Shown here piece by piece: positions 55,949-64,000 of a DNA stretch of 64,000 nt. The translations under genes and the position numbers were made by a program. The stretch spans positions 87,115 through 151,114 of the forward strand of contig NZ_JABAFC010000005.1 of assembly GCF_012843435.1 (NCBI RefSeq), read 5' to 3'. Each line of letters opens with the position of its first letter. The first letter of the stretch is position 1. The notes beneath the pieces are model-generated. The model was given only the letters and a program-made list of their open reading frames with translations. It was not told the DNA's origin and ran no database searches. The stretch is from Psychrobacillus sp. BL-248-WT-3. Its GTDB lineage: Bacteria; Bacillota; Bacilli; Bacillales_A; Planococcaceae.

Positions 55949-57241
55949 GTGAATCAATCAGAAATGTACGTATCATTAGATATTGGGTCGTCTTCCATTA
56001 AAGTATTAATAGGTGAAATGAGTGATGACTCGCTGCATGTAATAGGAGTAGGAAATGTTAAATCAAACGGTATTAGAAAAGGCACCATTGTTGATATAGA
56101 TGCAACTGTTCAATCGATTAAAAAAGCCGTTGGTGAGGCTGAAAGAATGATAGGAATGTCTATACATGAAATAGTGTTAGGTATACCCGCTAATTTAGCG
56201 AATATACAAAACGTTAAAGGTGTTGTCGCTGTCAATCGAGAGGACAGAGAAATAACAGACGCAGACTTGGACCGCGTATTAGAGTCTGCTCAAGTAATGT
56301 CTATTCCTCCTGAAAGAGAGCTAATTAACATTGCTCCCAAACAATTTATCGTGGATCATTTAGAAGAGATAAAAGATCCTCGCGGAATGATTGGAACTCG
56401 TCTAGAATTAGACGGTTTAATGATGACGACATCCAAAACGATTTTACATAACGTGTTACGATGTGTGGAAAGAGCAGGCCTTCAAATTAGAGAGATTTAT
56501 CTTCAACCATTGGCAGCAGGACATTTTGCCTTAACTGAGGATGAAAAAAATCATGGTACTGCCTATATTGATATTGGTGGAGGCTCTACAACCATAGCAA
56601 TATTCAGAGAAGGTCATTTAGTCAATACTGCTGTTATTCCTGTAGGTGGGGACCATATCACTAAAGATTTATCTATCGTTTTAAAAACCCCTACAGAACA
56701 AGCAGAAATGATAAAATTAAAATATGGACATGCCTTTTACGATGACGCGTCGGATGATGAGTTATTCGAAGTACCAGTAATTGGTGCTGATATGAAAGAG
56801 CAATATTCTCAACGATATATAGCAGAGATTATTGGCGTACGTCTAGAAGAACTATTTGAGTTAATTCTTGAGGAATTTTACCGTATGGGATTACAAGATC
56901 TCCCAGGTGGAGTAGTAATCACAGGTGGAGTTGCTAAACTTGAGGGTATCGGACAATTGGCGAGACACATATTACAATCGCGTGTTCGACTGTACACACC
57001 AGATTATATCGGCGTTAGAGAACCACAATATACAACAGCTGTTGGCCTTATAAGATATGCCTATAAAGAAGATCTTTTCTATGGTAAAATTGGCAATAGC
57101 CATGCATTATCTCAAATGGCACACAATGAAGTAGTAGCAAGCACTAAAAAACAAAAACAACCACAAAAAAATTCAAACAATGAAAACAAAGAGAGTGCAA
57201 TGAGTAAGGCGAAGAAACTTTTTGACAAGTTCTTTGAATGA
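55949..57241 (+). CDS. ftsA: Cell division protein FtsA
   Basis: 430 residues. Actin-like ATPase: YVSLDIGSSSIKVLIGE, AYIDIGGGSTTIAIFREGHL, and VVITGGVAKLEGI. The C-terminal amphipathic helix KAKKLFDKFFE anchors it to the membrane, where it holds FtsZ. The GTG at 55949 has AGGAGG 8 bases upstream; the GTG at 55940 overlaps that signal. About 99 bp upstream separate it from sbp, with a possible promoter I cannot fix. Confidence 0.96.
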   Translation: MNQSEMYVSLDIGSSSIKVLIGEMSDDSLHVIGVGNVKSNGIRKGTIVDIDATVQSIKKAVGEAERMIGMSIHEIVLGIPANLANIQNVKGVVAVNREDREITDADLDRVLESAQVMSIPPERELINIAPKQFIVDHLEEIKDPRGMIGTRLELDGLMMTTSKTILHNVLRCVERAGLQIREIYLQPLAAGHFALTEDEKNHGTAYIDIGGGSTTIAIFREGHLVNTAVIPVGGDHITKDLSIVLKTPTEQAEMIKLKYGHAFYDDASDDELFEVPVIGADMKEQYSQRYIAEIIGVRLEELFELILEEFYRMGLQDLPGGVVITGGVAKLEGIGQLARHILQSRVRLYTPDYIGVREPQYTTAVGLIRYAYKEDLFYGKIGNSHALSQMAHNEVVASTKKQKQPQKNSNNENKESAMSKAKKLFDKFFE

Positions 57242-57282
57242 GAAAACTTTATCATAGTTGAAAGAATATAGGAGGCAATAGC

Positions 57283-58446
57283 ATGTTAGAATTTGAAACA
57301 AACGAAGATCAATTAGCAATTATTAAAGTTATTGGAGTCGGTGGCGGCGGAAATAACGCAGTAAATCGTATGATTGAACATGGCGTCCAAGGGGTAGACT
57401 TTATCGCTGTAAATACAGATGCACAAGCCCTTAACATGTCAAAAGCTGAAGTAAAACTTCAAATTGGTGGTAAACTAACTCGTGGTTTAGGAGCAGGAGC
57501 TAACCCAGAGGTAGGTAAAAAAGCAGCTGAAGAAAGTAAAGAATTAATAGAAGAAGCACTAAGAGGTGCAGACATGGTTTTCGTAACCGCGGGAATGGGT
57601 GGCGGAACTGGTACAGGAGCAGCTCCTGTAATAGCTCAAATCGCTCGTGACTTAGGTGCTTTGACTGTCGGAGTAGTAACACGTCCATTTACTTTTGAAG
57701 GTCGCAAGCGCTCTACACAGGCTGTAGGCGGGATTGGCATGATGAAGGAAGCCGTTGATACACTAATTGTTATTCCTAATGATCGCCTATTGGAGATTGT
57801 AGACAAAAATACTCCAATGCTAGAAGCATTTAGAGAAGCTGATAACGTTCTTCGTCAAGGTGTCCAAGGTATCTCTGATTTAATCGCAGTTCCTGGTCTT
57901 ATTAACTTAGACTTTGCTGATGTTAAGACAATTATGTCTAACAAAGGAGCAGCACTAATGGGGATTGGTATTTCTGCAGGAGAAAATCGAGCAGCAGAAG
58001 CAGCTAAAAAGGCTATTTCTAGTCCGTTACTTGAAACTTCGATTGATGGAGCGACAGGTGTATTAATGAATATCACTGGTGGCTCAAATCTTTCCTTATT
58101 TGAAGTACAAGAAGCTGCAGACATCGTAGCATCTGCTTCAGATGAAGAAGTTAACATGATCTTTGGTTCGGTTATCAATGATAACTTGAAAGATGAGATT
58201 GTAGTAACAGTAATTGCAACCGGTTTTAATGAAGAAGTAATTATGCAAAAACAACCTAGAGGGACAGGCTTTGGAACTGCACGTGCTCAGCAAGCAGCTA
58301 CTACACAGCGTGAAACTAGAAAAGAAGAGCCACAGTCTCAACCGCAGCCTTCTTATCAGCAGGAACGTCCTGCTCCAACTCATAATCACCAAGATGATGC
58401 TTTAGATATACCAACATTTTTAAGAAATCGTAATCGCAGAAACTAA
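57283..58446 (+). CDS. ftsZ: Cell division protein FtsZ
   Basis: 387 residues. Tubulin signature [11 protein letters not shown] (GTP binding), N-terminal [18 protein letters not shown]7 loop and the C-terminal peptide [12 protein letters not shown] that binds FtsA and SepF. The linker (about 320-370) is Gln/Pro-rich. AGGAGG precedes the ATG by 7 bases. Followed by a terminator. Confidence 0.99.
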   Translation: MLEFETNEDQLAIIKVIGVGGGGNNAVNRMIEHGVQGVDFIAVNTDAQALNMSKAEVKLQIGGKLTRGLGAGANPEVGKKAAEESKELIEEALRGADMVFVTAGMGGGTGTGAAPVIAQIARDLGALTVGVVTRPFTFEGRKRSTQAVGGIGMMKEAVDTLIVIPNDRLLEIVDKNTPMLEAFREADNVLRQGVQGISDLIAVPGLINLDFADVKTIMSNKGAALMGIGISAGENRAAEAAKKAISSPLLETSIDGATGVLMNITGGSNLSLFEVQEAADIVASASDEEVNMIFGSVINDNLKDEIVVTVIATGFNEEVIMQKQPRGTGFGTARAQQAATTQRETRKEEPQSQPQPSYQQERPAPTHNHQDDALDIPTFLRNRNRRN

Positions 58447-58490
58447 TAGGTTAATAGATAAAAAGTAATCTGGTTAATAGCGATTGCTCA

Positions 58491-58535
58491 GGCTATAGAC
58501 TTTCAAAGAGATTTGAAATGTCTATAGTCTTTTTT
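58491..58535 (+). terminator. Terminator of ftsAZ
   Basis: CTATAGAC and GTCTATAG enclose TTTCAAA/TTTGAAA; six T follow. Confidence 0.8.
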
Positions 58536-58580
58536 ATTGTTCAGGAAATTATAAAATTCTGAACCTGTGGATAAATAGAT

Positions 58581-58710
58581 GTCTAGCTCCACCGCCTTGC
58601 CCCTCGGGGTCAAATGGGAAAATACTGCGGTGGCTGAGGAACTGCCTCCTCGCATTTCCCCATTTGCCTGTCACTCATCCCGCTGGAGCTCCAATCAATA
58701 ATTGTCTCAT
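58581..58710. repeat. Single unit of the 125-bp repeat joined to part of the 380-bp element
   Basis: 58581-58672 follows the 125-bp unit of 63714 onward (GTCTAGCTCCACCGCC, CCCCTCGGGGTCAAATGG, CGGTGGCTGA, CTGCCTCCTCGC, CCATTTGCCTGTC). Then CACTCATCCCGCTGGAG and CTCCAATCAATAA match the body of the 380-bp element at about 63403-63447. The 58447-58900 gap holds this repeat, a terminator and the spoIIGA leader. Confidence 0.65.
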
Positions 58711-58812
58711 TATTTTTCATCTTTTTGTTCTTAGTCTTCGTCTCATCAAAGGTTTATGAAATCGATTCAACTAGTAACGAAAAAAACTCATACCATAATT
58801 CTTTCTATAATT

Positions 58813-58865
58813 TTGTCGTTTAAAAAATTTACTTTTGAACGCTCCTTTGACAAATTTCTTATAAA
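58813..58865 (+). promoter_or_regulatory. Possible Spo0A boxes and promoter of spoIIGA
   Basis: TTTGTCGTT (58813) and TTTGACAAA (58846, inverse TTTGTCAAA) each differ from the Spo0A box TTTGTCGAA by one or two bases. TTGAAC (58835) and TATAAA (58860) are 19 bp apart, longer than normal, as known for the Spo0A-driven spoIIG promoter. Weak matches. Confidence 0.3.
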
Positions 58866-58900
58866 TCGGATGTTAAGCTTTTATCAAAAGGAGGAGAGCT

Positions 58901-59743
58901 ATGTACGCAGAAGTTATGATTGCAACAAACACCTTTTTCAACTATACCGTTTTAGCGTTTGCAAACAGAATTGGTTGGATTGAAAACAAAAAAAGATACC
59001 TGCTTCTGTCTGCATTTGTTGCGGGATTGATAACCGTCGTTTTTTCTAATCATTTCATTACGCTATTTTTGACTTTCTTTCTCATGATTGGAATAGCGTT
59101 TTGGAAAAAAAGGACACAAATCGTCAAAGCCATTTCATTAACATTACTAGCAAGCATCTTTGCTGGTGGACTACTTACAGCAATTGCCCCAATGTACCAT
59201 AATGCGAGTAATTCATTCATGATTATCAATTATGCATTAATTGCTACTGGTGGTTTATACCTCCTCACGAAACACGTACTTAGTCTGCATATTTCACAAT
59301 CGGAAAGAGAACTTATTTATCCTTCTAGCATTAAATTATTCAATCAAACAAAGGAACTTACACTATTTATTGATTCTGGGAACGTCTGTACAGAACCACT
59401 TTCTAATGATCCTGTACACTTTATAGCAGCAGAAGCTCTTCGTCCCATTCTTCCAGAACTTCTTTATGATGTGATAAATAGCTGGGATAGCACACATTAT
59501 AAAGGTTTGGATATGCTTCCAAAAGAGTATGCGAGTAAGGTTCGTCTAATACCAATTGCAACCGTTCAAAAGGAAAAGTCATGGGTAATAGGCATTAAAT
59601 TCGATGAATGGGTCGTAAATGATCAACCTTTACCAAAAGGTTACATCGTACTAACGAGAGGTAAGGACAAATTTCCACACGAGGCAGACGGTATCTTACA
59701 TAGTTCCTCGTACTATCATTTGAAAAAAAGGAGTGCTAAATAA
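58901..59743 (+). CDS. spoIIGA: Sigma-E factor processing protease SpoIIGA
   Basis: 280 residues: five membrane helices in the N-half (about 1-130) and a soluble C-half with the aspartic protease motif [13 protein letters not shown] (Asp about residue 164). It cleaves the pro-sequence of sigma-E in the mother cell after a signal from the forespore. AAAAGGAGGAGAGCT precedes the ATG. Its stop shares a base with the sigE start, so the pair is coupled. Confidence 0.93.
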   Translation: MYAEVMIATNTFFNYTVLAFANRIGWIENKKRYLLLSAFVAGLITVVFSNHFITLFLTFFLMIGIAFWKKRTQIVKAISLTLLASIFAGGLLTAIAPMYHNASNSFMIINYALIATGGLYLLTKHVLSLHISQSERELIYPSSIKLFNQTKELTLFIDSGNVCTEPLSNDPVHFIAAEALRPILPELLYDVINSWDSTHYKGLDMLPKEYASKVRLIPIATVQKEKSWVIGIKFDEWVVNDQPLPKGYIVLTRGKDKFPHEADGILHSSSYYHLKKRSAK

Positions 59744-60450
59744 TGATATTAAATATGCTACGTCGATTTTATTATTGGATTCTCTCATTTAGAAGAAAAG
59801 GAGTCCATTATATTGGTGGAAGTGAATCATTACCAAAACCATTGACGAGAGATGAGGAACGAGAAATGCTACTAGCTTTTATGGATGGAGATGAGTACGC
59901 AAGAGATGTGTTAATCGAAAGAAATTTAAGACTTGTAGTATACATTGCTAGAAGATTCGATCAAACGAATACAAACATAGAAGATTTAATTAGTATTGGA
60001 TCCATCGGACTTATAAAAGCGGTAGAAACGTTCAATTTAGATAAAGGCATTAAATTAGCAACCTATGCTTCAAGATGTATTGAAAACGAAATTCTTATGC
60101 ATTTGAGAAAAACGAACCGCATGAAATCAGAAGTTTCATTTGATGAGCCTTTAAATTCTGATTCAGATGGTAATGAATTACTGCTTTCCGATATTCTGGG
60201 TACAAGTGAAGATCTAATAATAGAGGATGTCGAAAAAAAGCTAGAACGTCAGCATGTTTTTGAAGCTATAAATTTATTGGGAAATAGAGAAAAATATATT
60301 ATGCAATGTCGTTTTGGGCTTAACGGACAAGAGGAAATGACTCAAAAAGAGGTAGCTGATCATCTTGGAATTTCCCAATCTTATATCTCAAGATTAGAGA
60401 AAAAAATAATTTTAGATTTAAAAGAAGTACTGAATGAACCGATTGCCTAA
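59743..60450 (+). CDS. sigE: RNA polymerase sigma-E factor
   Basis: 235 residues. The pro-sequence (about the first 27 residues, [18 protein letters not shown]) is basic and hydrophobic, the part removed by SpoIIGA, before [13 protein letters not shown]. Sigma-70 regions: 2.1-2.4 ([45 protein letters not shown]) and 4.2 helix-turn-helix ([22 protein letters not shown]). It drives early mother-cell genes. Confidence 0.97.
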   Translation: MILNMLRRFYYWILSFRRKGVHYIGGSESLPKPLTRDEEREMLLAFMDGDEYARDVLIERNLRLVVYIARRFDQTNTNIEDLISIGSIGLIKAVETFNLDKGIKLATYASRCIENEILMHLRKTNRMKSEVSFDEPLNSDSDGNELLLSDILGTSEDLIIEDVEKKLERQHVFEAINLLGNREKYIMQCRFGLNGQEEMTQKEVADHLGISQSYISRLEKKIILDLKEVLNEPIA

Positions 60451-60539
60451 TGGGTGAAATTGGATAGCTATGCTCCGAATAATCTTTTAACCGGCGGATA
60501 AACTGACTAAGAACTATTAAAAAGTCCGGAGGAAGATCT

Positions 60540-61322
60540 ATGACGAGAACAAAAGTTGAATTATGCGGCATTGACACATCAAAGCTTCCTTTACTAACCC
60601 ACGAAGAAATGAAAGCATTATTTATTCGCTTACAAGCTGGCGAAGATTCGGTTAAAGATGAATTGGTAATGGGTAATTTAAGATTAGTTTTAAGTCTAGT
60701 ACAGCGCTTCGCTTATAGAGGCGAGCAAGCAGATGACTTATTCCAGGTAGGTTGCATAGGGCTTATAAAGTCCATTGAAAATTTTGATTTAAAACATAAT
60801 GTGCGTTTTTCCACATATGCAGTGCCTATGATCATTGGTGAGATAAAAAGACATTTGCGTGACCACCATTCTGTAAGAGTTTCTAGATCATTAAGAGATA
60901 TTGCTTATAAGGCTATGAAAGCCAAGGAACAATATATTAACGAACATTTGGAAGAACCGACATTAGAGGATTTGTCTAAAATACTTGAGATACCAGTAGA
61001 AGATATATTATTATCGCTAGATGCAATTCAAGATCCTGTCTCTCTTCAAGAACCAATTTTCAGTGATGGAGGAGATGCTATTTATATGATGGATCAATTA
61101 TGTGATAATGATGTATCAGAAGATCAATGGGTTACTTATTTTACGGTAAAAGAGAGTTTTCAAAACTTAGACTCGCGACAAAAGAAAATATTAACGAAAA
61201 GAATATACTTTGGTGCGACACAAACCGAAATAGCTACCGACCTGGGTCTCTCGCAGGCTCAAATCTCAAGACTAGAGAAAAGTGCTTTATCTACTATTCA
61301 AAATCAGTTAAATCCTAAATAA
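60540..61322 (+). CDS. sigG: RNA polymerase sigma-G factor
   Basis: 260 residues. The start MTRTKVELCGIDTSKLPLLT is a sigma-G hallmark; region 2 (DDLFQVGCIGLIKSIENFDL, RFSTYAVPMIIGEIKRHLRD), region 3 and the 4.2 helix-turn-helix (TQTEIATDLGLSQAQISRLEK) follow. It runs late forespore genes. CCGGAGGA precedes the ATG. The 89-bp gap after sigE has no clear sigma-F or sigma-G promoter. Confidence 0.97.
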   Translation: MTRTKVELCGIDTSKLPLLTHEEMKALFIRLQAGEDSVKDELVMGNLRLVLSLVQRFAYRGEQADDLFQVGCIGLIKSIENFDLKHNVRFSTYAVPMIIGEIKRHLRDHHSVRVSRSLRDIAYKAMKAKEQYINEHLEEPTLEDLSKILEIPVEDILLSLDAIQDPVSLQEPIFSDGGDAIYMMDQLCDNDVSEDQWVTYFTVKESFQNLDSRQKKILTKRIYFGATQTEIATDLGLSQAQISRLEKSALSTIQNQLNPK

Positions 61323-61330
61323 CAATCCTT

Positions 61331-61363
61331 AACGCTTTTTCTCGTCAGAAAAAGCGTTTTTTT
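61331..61363 (+). terminator. Terminator of sigG
   Basis: AACGCTTTTTCT and AGAAAAAGCGTT around CGTC, followed by a T run. Confidence 0.85.
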
Positions 61364-61402
61364 CTATTTTCATGAATATACTATTAAAAAGGAGGGGAAC
61401 TG

Positions 61403-61642
61403 TTGAAGTTTTCAGATGCGCAACAAAAAGAAGTCATTGAGGCTAATTCAGGGCAATTACTGGGCTTTATAGTGGATGCAGAAATAGATAAAGAAACAGG
61501 TCATATCATTTCCTTTATTGTAGAAACTAATGGGGCATACCCCACATTTTTCAATAAAAAAAGGGAAACGAAAAAAATTAGCGTACAAAATATAGCTGTT
61601 ATTGGAAAAGATGTAATAATTGTTGCTAAAAACAGAGAATAG
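61403..61642 (+). CDS. ylmC: YlmC/YmxH family PRC-barrel protein
   Basis: 79 residues, one PRC-barrel domain (GQLLGFIVDAEIDKETGHI; IVIGKDVIIV-like end). The family is common after sigG in spore formers; B. subtilis has YlmC here. Function unknown. The TTG start has AGGAGGGG 6 bases upstream. Confidence 0.85.
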   Translation: MKFSDAQQKEVIEANSGQLLGFIVDAEIDKETGHIISFIVETNGAYPTFFNKKRETKKISVQNIAVIGKDVIIVAKNRE

Positions 61643-61655
61643 GTACTGTTCTTTA

Positions 61656-61684
61656 TTGATAAAACGCCATTTCATTGATACAAT
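61656..61684 (+). promoter_or_regulatory. Sigma-A promoter of ylmE-sepF-ylmG
   Basis: TTGATA and TACAAT separated by exactly 17 bp. Transcription would begin near 61691, which supports the ATG at 61717 over the one at 61699. Confidence 0.75.
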
Positions 61685-61716
61685 GAACAAAACACTAGAT
61701 GAAGAGTTGGTTTAAA

Positions 61717-62406
61717 ATGTCAAATGTTCATAATAATTTAATTAACATTCAAAAGCATATTGAAGAAGCCTGTGTACGCTCTAATCGAAATTTTGACGAT
61801 GTAACACTTATTGCTGTTACAAAGGAAGTTTCAGTAGAACGTACGGAGGAAGTTATTCAAAATGAAATATTGCATCTTGGAGAAAACAGACCTGAAGGAC
61901 TTAAAAGAAAATTAGAAGCTATTTCAGCTAACGTAAAATGGCACTACATAGGCTCATTGCAAACTAGGAAAGTAAAATCGGTAATCAATGAGATAGATTA
62001 TTTGCACTCCTTAGATCGTAAAAGCTTGGCCGAGGAAATTGAAAAAAGAGCAGACAATGTTAAAAATTGCTTTGTTCAAGTGAATGTTTCTGAGGAACAA
62101 TCCAAGCATGGTCTATCTATGGAAGAAGCTGAATTGTTTATTGACACTCTTAAGGATTATTCACATATACGTGTAGTCGGTCTAATGACAATGGCACCGA
62201 ATACGGAAGATAAGGCTTTAATACGAAACGTTTTCCGTAGCTTAAAAGAGCTTCAACTAAGAATTGCTGCAAAACAACTTCCACACGCCCCATGTAAGGA
62301 GCTATCCATGGGTATGTCCGGAGATTACGAAATAGCTATTGAAGAGGGAGCTACATTTATACGAATAGGAACAGCATTAGTCGGCAAAGACAAGGAGGAT
62401 GAATGA
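61717..62406 (+). CDS. ylmE: YggS-type PLP homeostasis protein
   Basis: 229 residues, TIM-barrel fold. The PLP Lys is in LIAVTKEVS (about residue 35), with HYIGSLQTRK and SMGMSGDYEIAIEEGAT. It binds pyridoxal phosphate and keeps its level in balance; it has no known catalytic reaction. ATG 61717 is chosen; ribosome site AAGAG is weak. Its stop overlaps sepF. Confidence 0.9.
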   Translation: MSNVHNNLINIQKHIEEACVRSNRNFDDVTLIAVTKEVSVERTEEVIQNEILHLGENRPEGLKRKLEAISANVKWHYIGSLQTRKVKSVINEIDYLHSLDRKSLAEEIEKRADNVKNCFVQVNVSEEQSKHGLSMEEAELFIDTLKDYSHIRVVGLMTMAPNTEDKALIRNVFRSLKELQLRIAAKQLPHAPCKELSMGMSGDYEIAIEEGATFIRIGTALVGKDKEDE

Positions 62407-62885
62407 GTATGAAGAATTGGGTAAAAAACTTCTTCTATTTAGAAGAGGATGAAGATACTACAACACCTCAGCAACCTAGAACACAAAATCGTGCAGTAGA
62501 ACCAGAACAAGTACGACAACAGCCAGTAAAATCATCATATCCTAAAGAACGCAAATTTAATGCTGCTCCTAAGGAAACTGCTGCTACGAATCTTGTCAGT
62601 ATTCAAAATATGCAAAAGTCCTCAAAGGTAATTTTAATTGAACCGAGAGTCTATGCTGAGGCACAAGACATTTCAGAGCATTTAAAGAACAAAAAAGCAG
62701 TTATAGTTAATTTACAACGTATTGACAAGGAACAAGGAATTAGAATAATCGACTTTTTAAGTGGAACAGTATATGCTTTAGGTGGAGATATTCAAAGAAT
62801 AGGAACAGATATATTCTTATGTGCCCCTGATTCGGTAGAAGTAGCGGGCTCAATATCGGATTACTACTACAACGATCTAGATTAA
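62403..62885 (+). CDS. sepF: Cell division protein SepF
   Basis: 160 residues. N-terminal amphipathic membrane helix ([15 protein letters not shown]), a Gln/Pro-rich linker and the SepF domain ([40 protein letters not shown]). It anchors FtsZ to the membrane alongside FtsA. ATG 62403 matches the family start MSMKN; AAGGAGG lies only 4 bases before it, and 10 before the next ATG. Overlaps the end of ylmE by four bases. Confidence 0.95.
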   Translation: MSMKNWVKNFFYLEEDEDTTTPQQPRTQNRAVEPEQVRQQPVKSSYPKERKFNAAPKETAATNLVSIQNMQKSSKVILIEPRVYAEAQDISEHLKNKKAVIVNLQRIDKEQGIRIIDFLSGTVYALGGDIQRIGTDIFLCAPDSVEVAGSISDYYYNDLD

Positions 62886-62901
62886 TAGAGGAGTTATTAT
62901 A

Positions 62902-63162
62902 ATGGATTTGATTTTATTTTTATTGGCACAATTAGTACAAATTTACTCATTTGCGTTGATTATTTATATCTTTATGTCATGGGTACCTAATGTGAAAGAA
63001 TCTACGGTAGGACAATTTTTAGGGAGAATATGTGAGCCCTACTTAGAGCCCTTTCGTAAGATTATCCCACCAATAGGTATGATTGATATTTCACCGATTG
63101 TTGCTATATTTGTTCTTAATATAGCTATGAGAGGGATTATATCTCTAGGTCATTACATTTAA
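62902..63162 (+). CDS. ylmG: YggT family membrane protein YlmG
   Basis: 86 residues, two membrane helices (about 4-25 and 63-82), with the pattern [27 protein letters not shown]. It follows sepF in most Gram-positives and may help localise division or membrane proteins. GAGGAG precedes the ATG. In B. subtilis ylmH follows; here repeats fill at least 800 bp. Confidence 0.93.
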   Translation: MDLILFLLAQLVQIYSFALIIYIFMSWVPNVKESTVGQFLGRICEPYLEPFRKIIPPIGMIDISPIVAIFVLNIAMRGIISLGHYI

Positions 63163-63185
63163 CCTCACATTTGTGAGGTTTTTTT
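63163..63185 (+). terminator. Terminator of ylmG
   Basis: CCTCAC and GTGAGG around ATTT, followed by seven T; it begins on the base after the ylmG stop. Confidence 0.8.
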
Positions 63186-63250
63186 AAAATATATTATTTA
63201 TTCTTGTCCCCTCGGGTTAAACAAAGGCAAGCAATTTAACTAAACTAAAA

Positions 63251-63638
63251 GGCTATGTTAAAGGTTATGGTTGATTTACGATGCAAAGAAATCTTAAATC
63301 AGAGAGTAGAATTGATTTCCGCCCCAGCCGGACGCTTTCCGTGGGGTGAGCGATAAGCCATCACCCGTCGCTAACGCGCGCGGTTGTGATGTCTTATCTG
63401 TCTCACTCATCCCACTGGAGTCGCCGTCTGTCGCTCCAATCAATAAATAGGAACAGCTTGAGCATCGATAAAGTGCTAATAAGTTTACTCATATAAACAA
63501 AGCTGAAAGCTCTCACCAACCCCCATTTCATCATCTATTTATGTTCTTAATAGCCATTTGAAAGTTCCTTTTTCAATGTTTACAGTCACTATAAAAAAGA
63601 ATTGTTAGTCTAAATCAACCAATAACTTTAACAAAGCT
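63251..63638. mobile_element. 380-bp inverted-repeat element, copy 2, uninterrupted
   Basis: 388 bp, the same element as at 38343-40329 in the opposite orientation. Ends GGCTATGTTAAAG and, reversed, AGCTTTGTTAAAG; about 22 of 27 end positions pair. The flanking octamers AACTAAAA (63243-63250 and 63639-63646) are identical, a clean 8-bp target duplication. The body has GC-rich inverted segments (GCGCGCGG, CCCCAGCCGG). No coding frame is convincing. Confidence 0.75.
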
Positions 63639-63660
63639 AACTAAAAAAAGTTTTTCTGTG

Positions 63661-64000
63661 CTTTTCTCCATTTGCCTGTCGAGGCAGAGACAGGCGATTG
63701 TGCTTTTCTTATTGTCTAGCTCCATCGCCTTGCCCCTCGGGGTCAAATGGATAAAAGCTCCGGTGGCTGAAGAGCTGCCTCCTCGCTTTTCTCCATTTGC
63801 CTGTCGGGGCAGAGACAGGCGATTGTGCTTTTCTTGATGTCTAGCTCCATCGCCTTGCCCCTCGGGGTCAAATGGATAAAAGCTCCGGTGGCTGAAGAGC
63901 TGCCTCCTCGCTTTTCTCCATTTGCCTGTCGGGGCAGAGACAGGCGATTGTGCTTTTCTTGATGTCTAGCTCCATCGCCTTGCCCCTCGGGGTCAAATGG
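63661..64000. repeat. Tandem array of a 125-bp unit, running off the window
   Basis: GTCTAGCTCC recurs at 63714, 63839 and 63964, exactly 125 bp apart, and the two complete units differ at only a few positions. A partial unit precedes (63661-63713). Each unit contains palindromes: CCCCTCGGGG, CAAATGG with CCATTTG, and GCCTGTC with GACAGGC. It encodes nothing obvious. The full array length is unknown because the window ends inside it. Confidence 0.85.

Noticed and set aside
58756..58983. 75-codon frame before spoIIGA
   Set aside because: It overlaps the spoIIGA start in another frame, is AT-driven and has no ribosome site.
63661..64000. CRISPR array
   Set aside because: The 125-bp units are contiguous and nearly identical with no variable spacers, and there are no cas genes.

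Overview
The window is about 64 kb of low-GC Firmicutes chromosome. Gene order matches the Bacillus subtilis yla-cta-ylb-dcw-spoIIG-ylm arm almost gene for gene. Spore genes (spoVD, spoVE, spoIIGA, sigE, sigG, ytvI, ylbJ, a GerR/RsfA-type regulator), low GC and protein character suggest an endospore-forming relative of Bacillus, probably Planococcaceae/Caryophanaceae (Psychrobacillus- or Lysinibacillus-like). Genus is inference. No rRNA, tRNA, CRISPR or prophage was seen.

Layout. 1-6.7 kb: end of an inositol monophosphatase gene, ylaF, typA, ylaH, a signal peptidase gene inside a transposon-like cassette, ylaI, a hypothetical gene, ylaN, ftsW. 6.7-18.5 kb: pycA, ctaA divergent from ctaBCDEF (haem A synthesis and caa3 oxidase), then ctaG and a DUF420 gene with their own promoter. 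18.6-34.8 kb: the ylb block, including ytvI, a CAP protein, a short aspartokinase-like gene divergent from an isolated murE, ricF, ylbG, rsmD-coaD, ylbJ, ylbL, ylbM, ylbN-rpmF, a crotonase and a gerR-like gene. 34.9-38.3 kb: a three-gene acyl-CoA carboxylase cluster. 38.3-40.3 kb: a roughly 380-bp inverted-repeat element split by an intact IS4/IS231-type insertion sequence. 40.4-58.5 kb: panE, bshC and the dcw cluster (mraZ to ftsZ), which lacks murE, murG and murB. 58.9-63.2 kb: spoIIGA-sigE-sigG and ylmC-ylmE-sepF-ylmG. 63.2-64 kb: a second, inverted copy of the 380-bp element, then a 125-bp tandem array that runs off the window.

Three observations stand out. (1) The signal peptidase gene is bracketed by terminal inverted repeats of the same family as the 380-bp elements, with an 8-bp target duplication (7/8 identical), and sits between ylaH and ylaI. 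This looks like a non-autonomous transposon carrying a cargo gene. (2) Three cell-wall genes connected or possibly connected with sporulation (the isolated murE, spoVD, spoVE) have open frames, good Shine-Dalgarno sequences and conserved N-termini, but ATT, ATA and TCG where a start codon should be. (3) The isolated murE has the DNPR motif of diaminopimelate-adding enzymes and is divergent from an aspartokinase-like gene without ACT domains, so the pair could supply a separate peptidoglycan precursor, for example for the spore cortex.

Functionally, most of the window is core metabolism and growth: anaplerosis (pycA), respiration (cta genes), ribosome and tRNA modification, bacillithiol, CoA synthesis, division and early sporulation control.
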